Shown here: positions 55,676-64,000 of the stretch, in pieces | How the letters are laid out: every line of letters starts with the position of its first letter | How positions within the stretch are numbered: the stretch's first letter is position 1 | NCBI RefSeq assembly: GCF_040869045.1 | Contig: NC_090321.1 | Location: forward strand, 179,647,596 to 179,711,595 | DNA length: 64,000 bases | DNA from: Eurosta solidaginis | Lineage: Eukaryota > Arthropoda > Insecta > Diptera > Tephritidae | Direction of reading: 5' to 3' | The notes under the pieces: generated by a model | What the model saw: only the letters and a program-made list of their open reading frames with translations | Told to the model about the DNA's origin: nothing | The model's database searches: none | Made by a program: the position numbers and the translations under genes

Positions 55676-55829
55676 ATTTTCCTACATGGTTATTTTCCCT
55701 TATGTTGTCACCATAGCTCTCAGCTGAGTATGTAATGTTCGGGTACACCCGAACTTAACCTTCCTTATTTGTTTTATCTAAAAATTTTTTATGGCATTTT
55801 CTTTTCGTATACTTTGCCCTCATACTCAT

Positions 55830-55936
55830 AGGCTTCCATATAAGCCTATATCTATCTCGATTCCTTTATACCTGTACAACCAACCGTTATCCAGTCAAAG
55901 TTAATATACTCGGTGAGCTCTGCTCAACTGAGTACA
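55830..55936 (-). mobile_element. Fragment of Helitron-like element 5' end
   Basis: Reverse strand matches the 5' end of copies 1 and 2 (ATACTCGGTGAGCTCTGCTCAA, CCAACCGTTATCC, ATATCTATCTCGATTCC read on plus). It lies head-on to copy 3. Confidence 0.75.
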
Positions 55937-56164
55937 TAAATATCTCATTTCATTCGACTGAACAAAGATTGAGCATAAACCATCAAACCTAACTGTAATT
56001 GAATTGTCGTTAACATTTTAATACGAAACAAGATAATTGATTTCATGTCGATATCGTTGCTATTGTAATTATTTGAAATTTGACGTTGTGACCATTTCAT
56101 ATGGTCATTAGTTCAACTGCTGTTGTGGCAATTTGAAGTGGCTATAAGTCAAAGTGAAAGAAAG
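55937..56164. other. Non-coding spacer
   Basis: Nothing recognised. Confidence 0.4.
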
Positions 56165-56345
56165 TGTTTCTATTGGAACACGCCTATGTAAGCAGAGGAA
56201 AAGGCGGCCTCCACTCCGCTGGAAAGACCGGGTAGAAAACGATTTAAGCTCCCTTGGTGTGACCAATTGGCGCCAGTTGGCAGAGAGAACAAGCGACTGA
56301 CGCGGCTTGTTGGACGGCCATATCCGTTTAAAAGGTTAAGCGCCA
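56165..56345 (+). mobile_element. RTE-type LINE 3' end, short copy
   Basis: Matches 25490-25650 (AAGCAGAGG, CCACTCCGCTGGAAAGACC, TTGTTGGACGGCCATA, CCAATTAAGTAAGTATGTAA). Only the last ~180 bp remain. Confidence 0.75.
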
Positions 56346-57332
56346 ATTAAGTAAGTATGTAATAAGGTCGATTAACATTATGGCCATTAACCTTACGTCA
56401 CCCCTCGGAAAGTATCAGTGCAGCCGCAATAAACCCACTTTTACCTGCTAAAATTTTTAAATCATTGCTCAACAACTTACATAAATTGGGTTTAATCGTT
56501 AACCGCAGATTTTAATTAAGCACAATACAAAAGTTAAGAACTGCACATTAACTTTTAAAACCAAGTTTCCTTTACTTTAGATTTTTACCCACCTTTCTTG
56601 ATTTAACTTATATCTTTCTTGAATAAAACACAGAAAATACAGCATTTAATATTTTGCTTTTTTATTACGTTGGCAAATCAAAAGACTATGAGGAATTACT
56701 ACACAAAACTAAGTTGAAACTAAATTGAAACACCTTCAGACGTCACTTTCAGTCGACAAAACTTTATTTAATTTTCCACTGGCCTGGTTTAAAGCATGCC
56801 ATTTGCTCACTATTTTATTGTTTCTTTTCCCAATTTTCAAATTAATTTTTTTTGTTAAATAACAACAAACAGTTTTGCAACTCAACACGCTAGTACCACC
56901 CGCTCATCTGCTCATGCAACACATTTTTTTTATTTGTTTTGATTTTATTATTTCTTTATTAATTTCCTTCATCTCCGCATTTCACATTCACAAAAACGTG
57001 TAACTATGTTGGCCAATTTGCCAACGGCATACAACCGCAATATCGGCAACAGCTGTCCACACTATTGCTGTAATTGCTGTGACCCATATTTCCTCTTAGA
57101 CTGCCTTTCATTGACTTACTGCCACTATCTTCCACCGCCCCTTCACTTACGCCTGCGTGTTCATATTCTGCGCTATTATCTTGAGTTTTTGTTTTAATTT
57201 CATCGACGTTGTTGTGTCTGTTGCTACTATTGTTTTTGTCATTGATATTTGTAAGTGTATGCGTGTTAACTTTATTGCTTATAGCGCTATTAAGTAGTGT
57301 TTGTGATAGAACTTCACTGCTTACTCATTTCG
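56346..57332. other. Non-coding; includes probable 3' UTR of the minus-strand gene
   Basis: No repeats seen. On the minus strand an AATAAAG (plus CTTTATT at about 57270) lies about 60 bp beyond the stop of the exon below and is a candidate poly-A signal. The 63-codon plus frame at 57006-57197 is not recognised. Confidence 0.45.
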
Positions 57333-57650
57333 TCAGGCATTGACCACAGCATTCACCTCAAAAGGTATTTCTGTGGAAGTGGACGTGTTTGGTAGTGGAA
57401 CGGACGTGAGCGTTTGTGATTTTGTATTGTTTGGATCATTATCATCTTCAGAGGTTTGGCGTTTCACCCCATAAATCCCATAGATATCGTCAATGCTATT
57501 CTTGCTACTTTTGCTAATATTCTTGCTATAACGATTGGGGTTACCCACGGTTGGTGGCGAGCCAACGTCACTTCCAAGTCCAGTTGGTGTCAAAATATTG
57601 TTGGTTGAAACTTTTAGTAGCGATTTCAGTTTGGTCGCTTGAAATTTGTA
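57333..57650 (-). CDS. Terminal exon of an unrecognised protein (polar C-terminal tail)
   Basis: On the minus strand a long pyrimidine tract (TTTTTCTTCCTCTTTTTTTC) ends in TTTGTAG, a strong acceptor. The phase-0 exon reads YKFQATKLKSLLKVSTNNIL and continues 106 codons to TGA (57333-57335). The tail is polar and Ser/Asn/Pro-rich with TPTGLGSDVGSPPTVGNP, a basic KNISKSSKNS, a tyrosine cluster DDIYGIYG and the hydrophobic end FEVNAVVNA. No domain is recognised. It looks like the intracellular tail of a membrane or signalling protein. Upstream exons would lie above 57660, possibly beyond the window. Confidence 0.55.
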   Translation of the reverse strand, partial: YKFQATKLKSLLKVSTNNILTPTGLGSDVGSPPTVGNPNRYSKNISKSSKNSIDDIYGIYGVKRQTSEDDNDPNNTKSQTLTSVPLPNTSTSTEIPFEVNAVVNA

Positions 57651-58479
57651 CTACAAATAGTATATGAAATGAGAAAAAAAGAGGAAGAAAAATGAGCATG
57701 AGATGAAGAAAAAGCAAGAAAAATTAATTTAGATTATTCTTGATGATGGCAATACTTAAACTTAGAATTCACATTCATGCATTTGTATGTGTGTATGCGT
57801 GTATATGTAGCAATATGCTGACTATATACATATGTAAGTTGTAGAATGGAGACCTTATTGCGATTGTATCGTTAGCTACAATTTTTAAATTTATAATTTT
57901 GGCATTTTGGGCCGAAATAGTGCTTTCCTTTTTCTTGAAATTAAAGGCCAAAGTTAAATTTCTCCACTACGGGTTTCGACACGTTCACGTCTTCCTCAGA
58001 AAATCTGATAATTTGGTTTTAAAATACGATTACTAACAACACTCGCAAAAGCAATAATATTACATAAAATTGGACTACACCTACATTATTTTATTAAATT
58101 GATTTGAATTTTTTTAAATTAATTTGAAATTTTTTAAAGAATTAATTAAATCCAAACAATTATGGCTTTTATGTTAAAAGCTTTAGGGCCGTTTTCTCAT
58201 GTGAACTGTAAAAGTTATTTTTCCTATAAACAAATTTTGTTCATGAAAAAAGTTTTCATCAGACAGATAAACCTCAAAGCTTACTTGAGGAAACGGCTCT
58301 GTAAAAATTTTTGTTACACAATGTCGCCAGCTAGTCCCCTCGAAGTCGCCAATATCGCAAATTTTTTCTACCAGATAAGTCTCCAATGATAAAAACTCAA
58401 TCTTAAAAGCTTGGTTTCACATTGATGGCCAATTCAAAACAGCCGTTTTGATAGAAACTTATGCCTTTTTATAACTGGT
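57651..58479. other. Probable intron or intergenic sequence
   Basis: Contains the hammerhead-like solo PLE tail at 57962-58002. The short overlapping frames at 58162-58389 on both strands are unrecognised. Confidence 0.4.
57962..58002 (-). ncRNA. Hammerhead-ribozyme-like motif (solo PLE-type tail)
   Basis: Reverse strand: CTGAGGA (57993-57999), then a GACGTG/CGTGTC-type stem II, then GAAAC (57973-57977) and GTAGTGG. Both core boxes fit the CTGANGA and GAAA consensus better than those at 42 kb. Whether a cleavage-site NUH and stem I complete it needs folding. Confidence 0.5.
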
Positions 58480-59440
58480 TACTTATTTAGAACCGCTTAA
58501 TTTTTTGAACGCTTACTTTTTTAGAACCGCTCACTTTTTTAGAATCGGTTACTATTTTAGAAGAGGTTACTGATTTGCAAGTGGTTACTTTTAGAACCTG
58601 CTACTTATTTAGAACTGGTGACTGTTTTAGAGCCGGTTATTTTTCTATAACTCTATAACTGTTACTCATTTAAGGCGGGCTACTTTTTTGAAACCAGTTG
58701 CGAATTTAGAACCGGATACTTACTTAGAACCGGTTACTGCTTTATAACGGTTTCCTAATTTTAAATTCTTTACTTTTTCAGAACCGGTTCTTTATGTAGA
58801 ATCATTTGTTTTCTGAGAACTTGTTTTTTTAGAACCGATTACTTGTTTCCAGCCGGTTATTCTTTTAAAAACGGTTACTTATTAAGAACCGGTGGCTTAT
58901 AATTCGGAATCTATTACCTTTTTAGAACCGGTTCCTTAATTAGAATCGTTTTATTTTTTGGACCCGGTTCTTAATTTATAACCGGCCACTTTTTGAAACC
59001 GGTCCTTTTTACTGCTTTTTAGGAACTGGCTAAATTATGAGAACCGCTGACTTATTTAAAACGGGATATTTTTAGAAGCGGTTATTGATTTAGAATCATT
59101 TGTTTTCAGAGAACCGATTACTTTTTTCCAAACGGTTATTCTTTTAAAAACAGTTACTTATTAAGAACCGGGGGCTTGTAGTTTGGAATCTATTACGTTT
59201 TTAGAACCGGTTCCTTATTTAGAATCGGTTTATTTTTTGGAGCCCGTTCTTAATTTAAAAGCGGTCACTTTTTTGAAACTGGTTCCTTTTAATACTTTTT
59301 AGGAACTGGCTAAATTTTTAGAACCGCTGACTTATTTAAAATGGTTTATTTTTAGAAGCGGTTATTGATTTAGAATCGGTTCCTGTTTTCGAACCGTTTA
59401 TTTTATTTATAACTTGTTACAAATTTTGATTTTGGCGACC
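58480..59440. repeat. Degenerate ~20-bp minisatellite with AACCGGTT core, left part
   Basis: About 45 irregular units of the type TTTAGAACCGGTTACTTTTT, spaced 18-24 bp, many mutated. The core is the palindrome AACCGGTT. A longer duplication is visible: 58790-59070 and 59090-59370 share TAGAATCATTTGTTTTC, TTATTCTTTTAAAAAC, GGAACTGGCTAAATT and TTTAGAAGCGGTTATTGAT in the same order. Confidence 0.85.
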
Positions 59441-59525
59441 TTCTTGTTAACTAATCAGTTTTTGCTAGCTGGCTTGAGGTCCGAATTGAAATAAAAACAC
59501 AAGGGTTTTTTTTATATATTATCAA

Positions 59526-59560
59526 TATATTTCGATTACACACGGTAATCGTCTTGAGGG
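59526..59560 (-). ncRNA. Decayed hammerhead-like motif, left PLE flank
   Basis: Reverse strand: CTCAAGA, stem CGATTAC/GTAATCG, then GAAA (59530-59533 on plus as TTTC). The first core box has C for G, which would disable it. Confidence 0.45.
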
Positions 59561-59699
59561 TGAAAACTACAAAACATAAAAACAACAAAATAAATATTAA
59601 ATAACAAATTTTCTAACATACAAATTTTTTAAAAATTAATCAATCTAATAGTATTTCCATCACTGGAGAACACAAAAACAAAATTAGCAAGAGTACCCA

Positions 59700-60535
59700 G
59701 ATTACTCACAAAATATGTCGACGATCTATTTGCTATAATACACGAAGATGATGTAAAAAGTACGCTGGACACACTAAACTCTTTCAACAAATATATAAAT
59801 TTTACAACGGAACTTGAAGAAGACGGAAAACTACCATAAATTGACTCAATTGTTATTAGAAGCAAAAATGAATTGAAGTTAAAGTGGTATAAGAAATCAA
59901 CATCAACAGGACGAATCATCAACTTTTATTCAAAGCATCCAAAGACGATGATAATGAATACAGCAATGGGCTGTATAAGAAGAATGTTAGAAATTACGGA
60001 CGACACTTACCACGAGGAAATTAAAAATGAAATAAAACTATTATTAAGAAGAAATGATTTTCCTGAAAACATAATTAAAACCCTGTTAAATAAATATCAA
60101 GAAGAAAAGAATCAAGAAAGAGAAAAAGAAAAAGAAAAACCGCAGAAAATATTTAAGTCAGAGCTTATGTGCCAAAATTGTCGGAACGATTGGCCAAATC
60201 AGACTGCTACAACAAAGATGAAGTAAAAATAGCCCATAAGCCGATAAATACTTTAAAAAACATATATAATCAAACAACATCAAAAGTTCCACATACAGGA
60301 AAAAGCAATATAGTGTACGAAATCCCTTGCAATGGAAAAAACAACGAACCATGCCACATCGTATATGTTGGAACAACAAAAGGCAAACTTAAAACTCGAC
60401 TAGCGCAACACAAATCAGATTACAAATATTGCCACCATACTGCAAACCAGAAAACTGCACTTATGACCCACTGTACTGAAAACTCCCACTCACCAAACTT
60501 TGACAAGGCTACTATTTTTCAACAAGAACAACATT
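59700..60535 (+). pseudogene. PLE RT end, linker and GIY-YIG domain (broken)
   Basis: LTKYVDDLFAIIHEDDVKST (RT motif C, YVDD, from 59708), then a TAA at 59837-59839. The thumb LKWYKKSTSTGRIINFYSKH and a Lys/Glu-rich linker follow to 60226. A frameshift near 60170 precedes the endonuclease frame (60169-60537) with SNIVYEIPCNGKNNEPCHIV, YVGTTKGKLKTRLAQHKSDY and TALMTHCTENSHSPNFDKAT. GIY-YIG type by YEI...YVGTT...R. The upstream RT is missing. Confidence 0.85.
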
Positions 60536-60538
60536 AAG

Positions 60539-60769
60539 CTGGAGACATTGGTGCTTTATCGGTAACCGTATCGGTAACCTTATAACAGCTGATTCGACCA
60601 ACCTTATGAGAATCAATGCAATCGATTATTGGTGCCGCTAAGGTCGTAACCGTATCCTAGCCAACCAAATAGGTTTTGGTTTACCGTCGTAACGATAAAC
60701 AGCTGATTACGTTAGGGATACGGATACAGCGATACGACATACGGCACCAATGACTCCGGCTTTACAGAA
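60539..60769. mobile_element. Harbinger-type MITE inside PLE coding region, TSD TTA
   Basis: Inverted ends AGCTGGAGACATTGGTGC (left) and GCACCAATGACTCCGGCT (right). TTA on both sides fits the 3-bp duplication of PIF/Harbinger. The PLE frame reads on past the element (RFTLEMLHIINTPTSKRM). Internal words such as AACAGCTGATT occur in opposite orientations. Confidence 0.8.
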
Positions 60770-60926
60770 AACGATTTACTCTGGAAATGCTTCACATTAT
60801 TAACACACCAACCAGCAAACGAATGAGCTACAAAACGGACGTAGATAACTCCGCTATCTTCTATAGGTATTTGTTGACAAACAAACGATCAGTGATAAAC
60901 TCCACGTCAAGTGATACACACATGTA
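60770..60926 (+). pseudogene. PLE C-terminal coding end after the MITE
   Basis: Open to TAA at about 60926, reading KRFTLEMLHIINTPTSKRMS and ending STSSDTHM. The LEMLHII block matches the common end of PLE endonuclease proteins. Confidence 0.75.
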
Positions 60927-61020
60927 AAAAATGTATGTGATTAATTTTTTAAAAATTTGTTTGTTAGAAAATTTGTTATTTATTTATTTATTTTTTTTTT
61001 TTTATGTTTTGTAGTTTTCA

Positions 61021-61055
61021 CCCTGAAGACGATTACCGTGTGTAATAGTAATATA
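61021..61055 (+). ncRNA. Decayed hammerhead-like motif, right PLE flank
   Basis: CTGAAGA at 61023-61029 and stem CGATTACC, but the second core box reads AGTAA where GAAA is expected. The two flanks are damaged at different core boxes. Confidence 0.45.
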
Positions 61056-61098
61056 TAAAAAAACCCAGCTAGCAAAAACTGATTATAACTTGTTACTT

Positions 61099-61520
61099 TT
61101 TTAAAACCAGTCACTTACTTAAAATTTGTAACTTTTTTAGAACTGGTTACTTTTTAAGAAGAAGTTACTTAGAACTGGTAACTTTTTTAGAAGCGGCTCT
61201 TTATTTAGGACGGGTCATTTTTTTAGTACCTATTATTTTTTGAAGACTTAAAATTTGTGTGGCGGGTTGTTGTTAAGAACCGCACGCTTATTTGGAATGC
61301 GTTAGTATTCTGAACCGTGATACTCTTTTTCGAATCGATTACTTGTTGTTTTTTGTTTAATCACTTAGTTGTCTTGAGACGGCACTTTTTGGAACCAGTA
61401 ACTATTTTGAAACCGGTTAAGACTTTGAAACGGGGAAGCTCTTTTGGAACCGGCTACTATTTTTGTGCTACCGATTACCCATTTTTTAACTGGTAGTTTT
61501 TTTAAACAGTTTTATTTAGG
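61099..61520. repeat. AACCGGTT minisatellite, right part
   Basis: Continues the pattern of 58480-59440 (TTTTTTAGAACTGGTTACTT, GGAACCGGCTACTATTTT). More decayed than the left side. Confidence 0.8.
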
Positions 61521-61658
61521 TTGACTTGACAGGCAGGCTGCATGCACGGCCGTTGTGAACGAATCTTTTAATTAAAATTTAAGTAACTTCCCGATAAGCT
61601 ACAAGCTTGAAACTTGGAATGTGGTTCAGAACCCGATGACAATGCAATAATCAGAAAA
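61521..61658. other. Lead-in to the satellite
   Basis: Contains GATAAGCTACAAGCTTGAAA, CTTGGAATGTGG and CCGATGACAATGCAATAATC. The last word is shared with the repeat at 23401, so the satellite may sit inside a dispersed element of that family. Confidence 0.5.
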
Positions 61659-63520
61659 AAAATCGCGGCTAGGTGGCGCAAGGATCGAGATATTCACAAA
61701 AATCGTATTTGTGGCCCGATTTGGCTCATATTTGGAACACATAATACATGCAAGAATAGAAATCGACCTGTGAAAAAAATCGCCGCTAGGTGGCGCATGG
61801 ATCGAGATATTCACAAAAATCGTATTTGTGGCCCGATTTGGCTCATATTTGGAACACATAATACATGCAAGAATGGAAATCGACCTGTGAAAAAAATCGC
61901 CGCTAGGTGGCGCATGGATCGAGATATTCACAAAAATCGTATTTGTGGTCCGATTTGGCTCATATTTGGAACACATAATACATATAAGAATAGAAAGCGA
62001 CCTATCAAAAAAATCGCCGCTAGGTGGCGTAAGGATCGAGATATTCACAAAAATCGTATTTGTGGTCCGATTTGGCTCATATTTGGAACACATAATACAT
62101 ACAAGAATAGAAATTGACCTGTGAAAAAAATCGCCGCTAGGTGGCGCATGGATCGAGATATTCACAAAAATCGTATTTGTGGCCCGATTTGGCTCATATT
62201 TGGAACACATAATACATGCAAGAATGGAAATCGACCTGTGAAAAAAATCGCCGCTAGGTGGCGCATGGATCGAGATATTCACAAAAATCGTATTTGTGGC
62301 CCGATTTGGCTCATATTTGGAACACATAATACATGCAAGAATGGAAATCGACCTGTGAAAAAAATCGCCGCTAGGTGGCGCATGGATCGAGATATTCACA
62401 AAAATCGTATTTGTGGTCCGATTTGGCTCATATTTGGAACACATAATACATACAAGAATAGAAAGCGACCTGTGAAAAAAATCGCCGCTAGGTGGCGCAT
62501 GGATCGAGATATTCACAAAAATCGTATTTGTGGTCCGATTTGGCTCATATTTGGAACACATAATACATACAAGAATAGAAAGCGACCTATCAAAAAAATC
62601 GCCGCTAGGTGGCGTAAGGATCGAGATATTCACAAAAATCGTATTTGTGGTCCGATTTGGCTCATATTTGGAACACATAATACATGCAAGAATAGAAATT
62701 GGCCTGTGAAAAAATCGCCGCTAGGTGGCGCATGGATCGAGATATGCACAAAAATCGTATTTGTGACCCGATTTGGCTCATATTTGGAACACATAATACA
62801 TGCAAGAATAGAAATCGACCTGTGAAAAAAATCGCCGCTAGGTGGCGTAAGGATCGAGATATTCACAAAAATCGTATTTGTGGTCCGATTTGGCTCATAT
62901 TTGGAACACATAATACATGCAAGAATAGAAATCGACCTGTGAAAAAAATCGCCGCTAGGTGGCGCATGGATCGAGATATTCACAAAAATCGTATTTGTGG
63001 CCCGATTTGGCTCATATTTGGAAAGCGACCTATCAAAAAAATCGCCGCTAGGTGGCGTAAGGATCGAGATATTCACAAAAATCGTATTTGTGGTCCGATT
63101 TGGCTCATATTTGGAACACATAATACATACAAGAATAGAAAGCGACCTGTCAAAAAAATCGCCGCTAGGTGGCTTAAGGATCGAGATATTCACAAAAATC
63201 GTATTTGTGGTCCGATTTGTCTCATATTTGGAACACATAATACAGTCAAGAATGGAAATCAACCTGTGAAAAAAAATCGCCGCTAGGTGGCGCATGGATC
63301 GAGATATTCACAAAAATCGTATTTGTGGTCCGATTTGGCTCATATTTGGAACACATAATACATACAAAAATAGAAAGCGACCTATCAACAAAAAAATCGC
63401 CGCTAGGTGGCGTAAGGATCGAGATATTCACAAAAATCGTATTTGTGGTCCGATTTGATTTGGTCCATATTTGAAACACATAATACATACATGAATAGAA
63501 AGCGACCTATGATGCCCGAT
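61659..63520. repeat. 117-bp satellite array, ~16 units, open on both strands
   Basis: GAGATATTCACAAAAATCGT recurs at 61687, 61804, 61921, 62038, 62155 and so on, exactly 117 bp (39 codons). Each unit has AAAAAATCGCCGCTAGGTGG, CCGATTTGGCTCATATTTGG and AACACATAATACAT. Two main variants alternate: GCGCATGG / GGCCCG / TGCAAGAATGGAAATCGACC and GCGTAAGG / GGTCCG / TACAAGAATAGAAAGCGACC. One unit (near 63022) lacks 24 bp; the final unit (63463) has a small internal duplication. Confidence 0.95.
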
Positions 63521-64000
63521 TTAGCTCATATTTGGAACAAATATTGCATACAGTCCGGTAGAAGTGACATCAAAATATTTTGGAGGTGGAGGAGGGACAA
63601 GCATACGTGGCGCAGAGTCGAGCAAAGTCTTTGGAAGGATTACGTATTGAGGACTTAGATTGTAACAAATTGTCAGGAAAGAGTCCTTGTAATAATGAGT
63701 CACTAAATGAACTAAATAGAATGAGAAATAATAGGCAATTAAATAAAGACTAAAAACTTGAAAATAAAATAATTTAAAAAAAATGTTTAAGTTAAACGGT
63801 TTTATTGAAAACAATACTTACATGAAGTAATAATAATACGAAAAGCTAGAAAATAATTAGGTAGGTCCTAGGTACTAGTCGTCACACTCCTTATCAATCT
63901 AGGGCGTTGATCAGACAATTAAATAAAAGCGTTGGACGCGTCATATTTCTATTGATAGTCATAAGTAAAACCAACTGAACCTTAATCAGGTTATGCTACG
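63521..64000. other. Non-coding stretch after the satellite
   Basis: A last scrap of satellite (CCCGATTTAGCTCATATTTG) is at 63516-63540. After that nothing is recognised. Confidence 0.5.

Larger units (their letters stand above)
48553..55772 (+). mobile_element. Helitron-like (DINE/HINE-type) element, subfamily B, copy 3, split by a LINE
   Basis: The 5' end TTTTATACTCAGCGTGC is at 48550. GTCCGTCCGTTCGTCTATCC follows at 48632 with a ~70-bp local duplication (48660-48790). Repeats begin at 49800. The element stops at 49988 within a repeat unit (CACCTTTCA) and resumes at 54591 (TTTGATACCCAT), the exact continuation. The 3' end is GTTCGGGTACACCCGAAC (7-bp stem) and CTTAACCTTCCTTATTTG at 55772. 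CTCAGCTGAGTATGT just before the hairpin mirrors the 5' ATACTCAG. Confidence 0.75.
59441..61098 (+). mobile_element. Second Penelope-like element with inverted flanks
   Basis: The left flank (59441-59640, inverted) and right flank (60930-61098) are inverse copies: AATCAGTTTTTGCTAGCTGG against CCAGCTAGCAAAAACTGAT, and ACGGTAATCGTCTTGAGGGT against CCCTGAAGACGATTACCGT. Between them is a 5'-truncated PLE coding part. The element splits the AACCGGTT minisatellite and contains a MITE at 60539-60769. Confidence 0.85.

Noticed and set aside
61614..63488. Long repeat-rich frames on both strands (up to 350 codons) as protein genes
   Set aside because: They follow from a 117-bp unit (39 codons) that lacks stops. 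Frames on opposite strands are equally open, and frame breaks occur near 62120, 62710 and 63270.
61659..63520. CRISPR-like array
   Set aside because: Units are contiguous 117-bp repeats without unique spacers, and this is a eukaryotic nuclear sequence.

Overview
This is a TE-dense, AT-rich stretch of an insect nuclear genome. The organism is probably a fly, and a tephritid-type fruit fly is my best guess. That rests on one split host gene for a rhodopsin-like neuropeptide receptor of the dipteran myosuppressin/FMRFamide-receptor type, and on the repeat families (Helitron-like DINE-type elements, LOA-like LINEs, Penelope-like elements, tRNA-derived SINEs). The species call is inference; no database was searched.

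Host genes. (1) A plus-strand GPCR is seen as three exons whose splice phases agree: 16536-16724 (TM4 and second extracellular loop), 27407-27631 (TM5 and third intracellular loop) and 28755-29076 (TM6, TM7, tail, stop). TM1-TM3 must lie upstream, probably outside the window. The 10.7-kb intron between the first two exons holds a Gypsy-type LTR element and several other mobile elements. (2) A minus-strand terminal exon of an unrecognised protein lies at 57333-57650. (3) A weak possible coding stretch lies at 34983-35204. Everything else with a long reading frame is mobile-element or satellite derived.

Layout. 1-13 kb: a deleted LOA-like LINE (682-2136), a Helitron-like element (2235-3352), a near full-length decayed LOA-like LINE (5053-9008, flanked by ATTCAATA) inside an ATATCA-rich degenerate repeat, and three (CAA)n-tailed retroposon copies. 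13-16 kb: a Helitron-like element with nine ~130-bp central tandem repeats. 16-29 kb: the GPCR locus; its intron carries a LINE relic, a Gypsy element (17528-22943, 178-bp LTRs, CTAT target duplication) that itself contains a hAT-type MITE (18251-18841, GTAAAAGC duplication), a chimeric LINE, a fold-back element, an RTE fragment and another fold-back. 29-37 kb: SINE fragments, fold-back MITEs and a solo LTR (33548-34003, ATAT duplication). 37-42 kb: a Penelope-like element (PLE) with an inverted partial copy, interrupted by a Helitron-like element that is itself interrupted by a SINE. 42-47 kb: mariner and Harbinger relics, fold-backs and LINE relics. 48.5-55.8 kb: a Helitron-like element split by a CR1-type LINE (49989-54590) with an almost intact ORF2. 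56-64 kb: an RTE fragment, the unknown terminal exon, a degenerate AACCGGTT minisatellite split by a second PLE (which contains a Harbinger-type MITE), and a 117-bp satellite array that is open on both strands.

Best leads: (a) an array of six bulged-A hairpins with compensatory base changes in the 3' UTR of the CR1-type LINE; (b) hammerhead-ribozyme-like cores in the inverted flanks of both PLEs and in solo tails; (c) a Helitron-like family with complementary terminal motifs, a 3' hairpin, central tandem repeats and an identifiable empty site; (d) the palindromic-core minisatellite; (e) the ORF-preserving 117-bp satellite.
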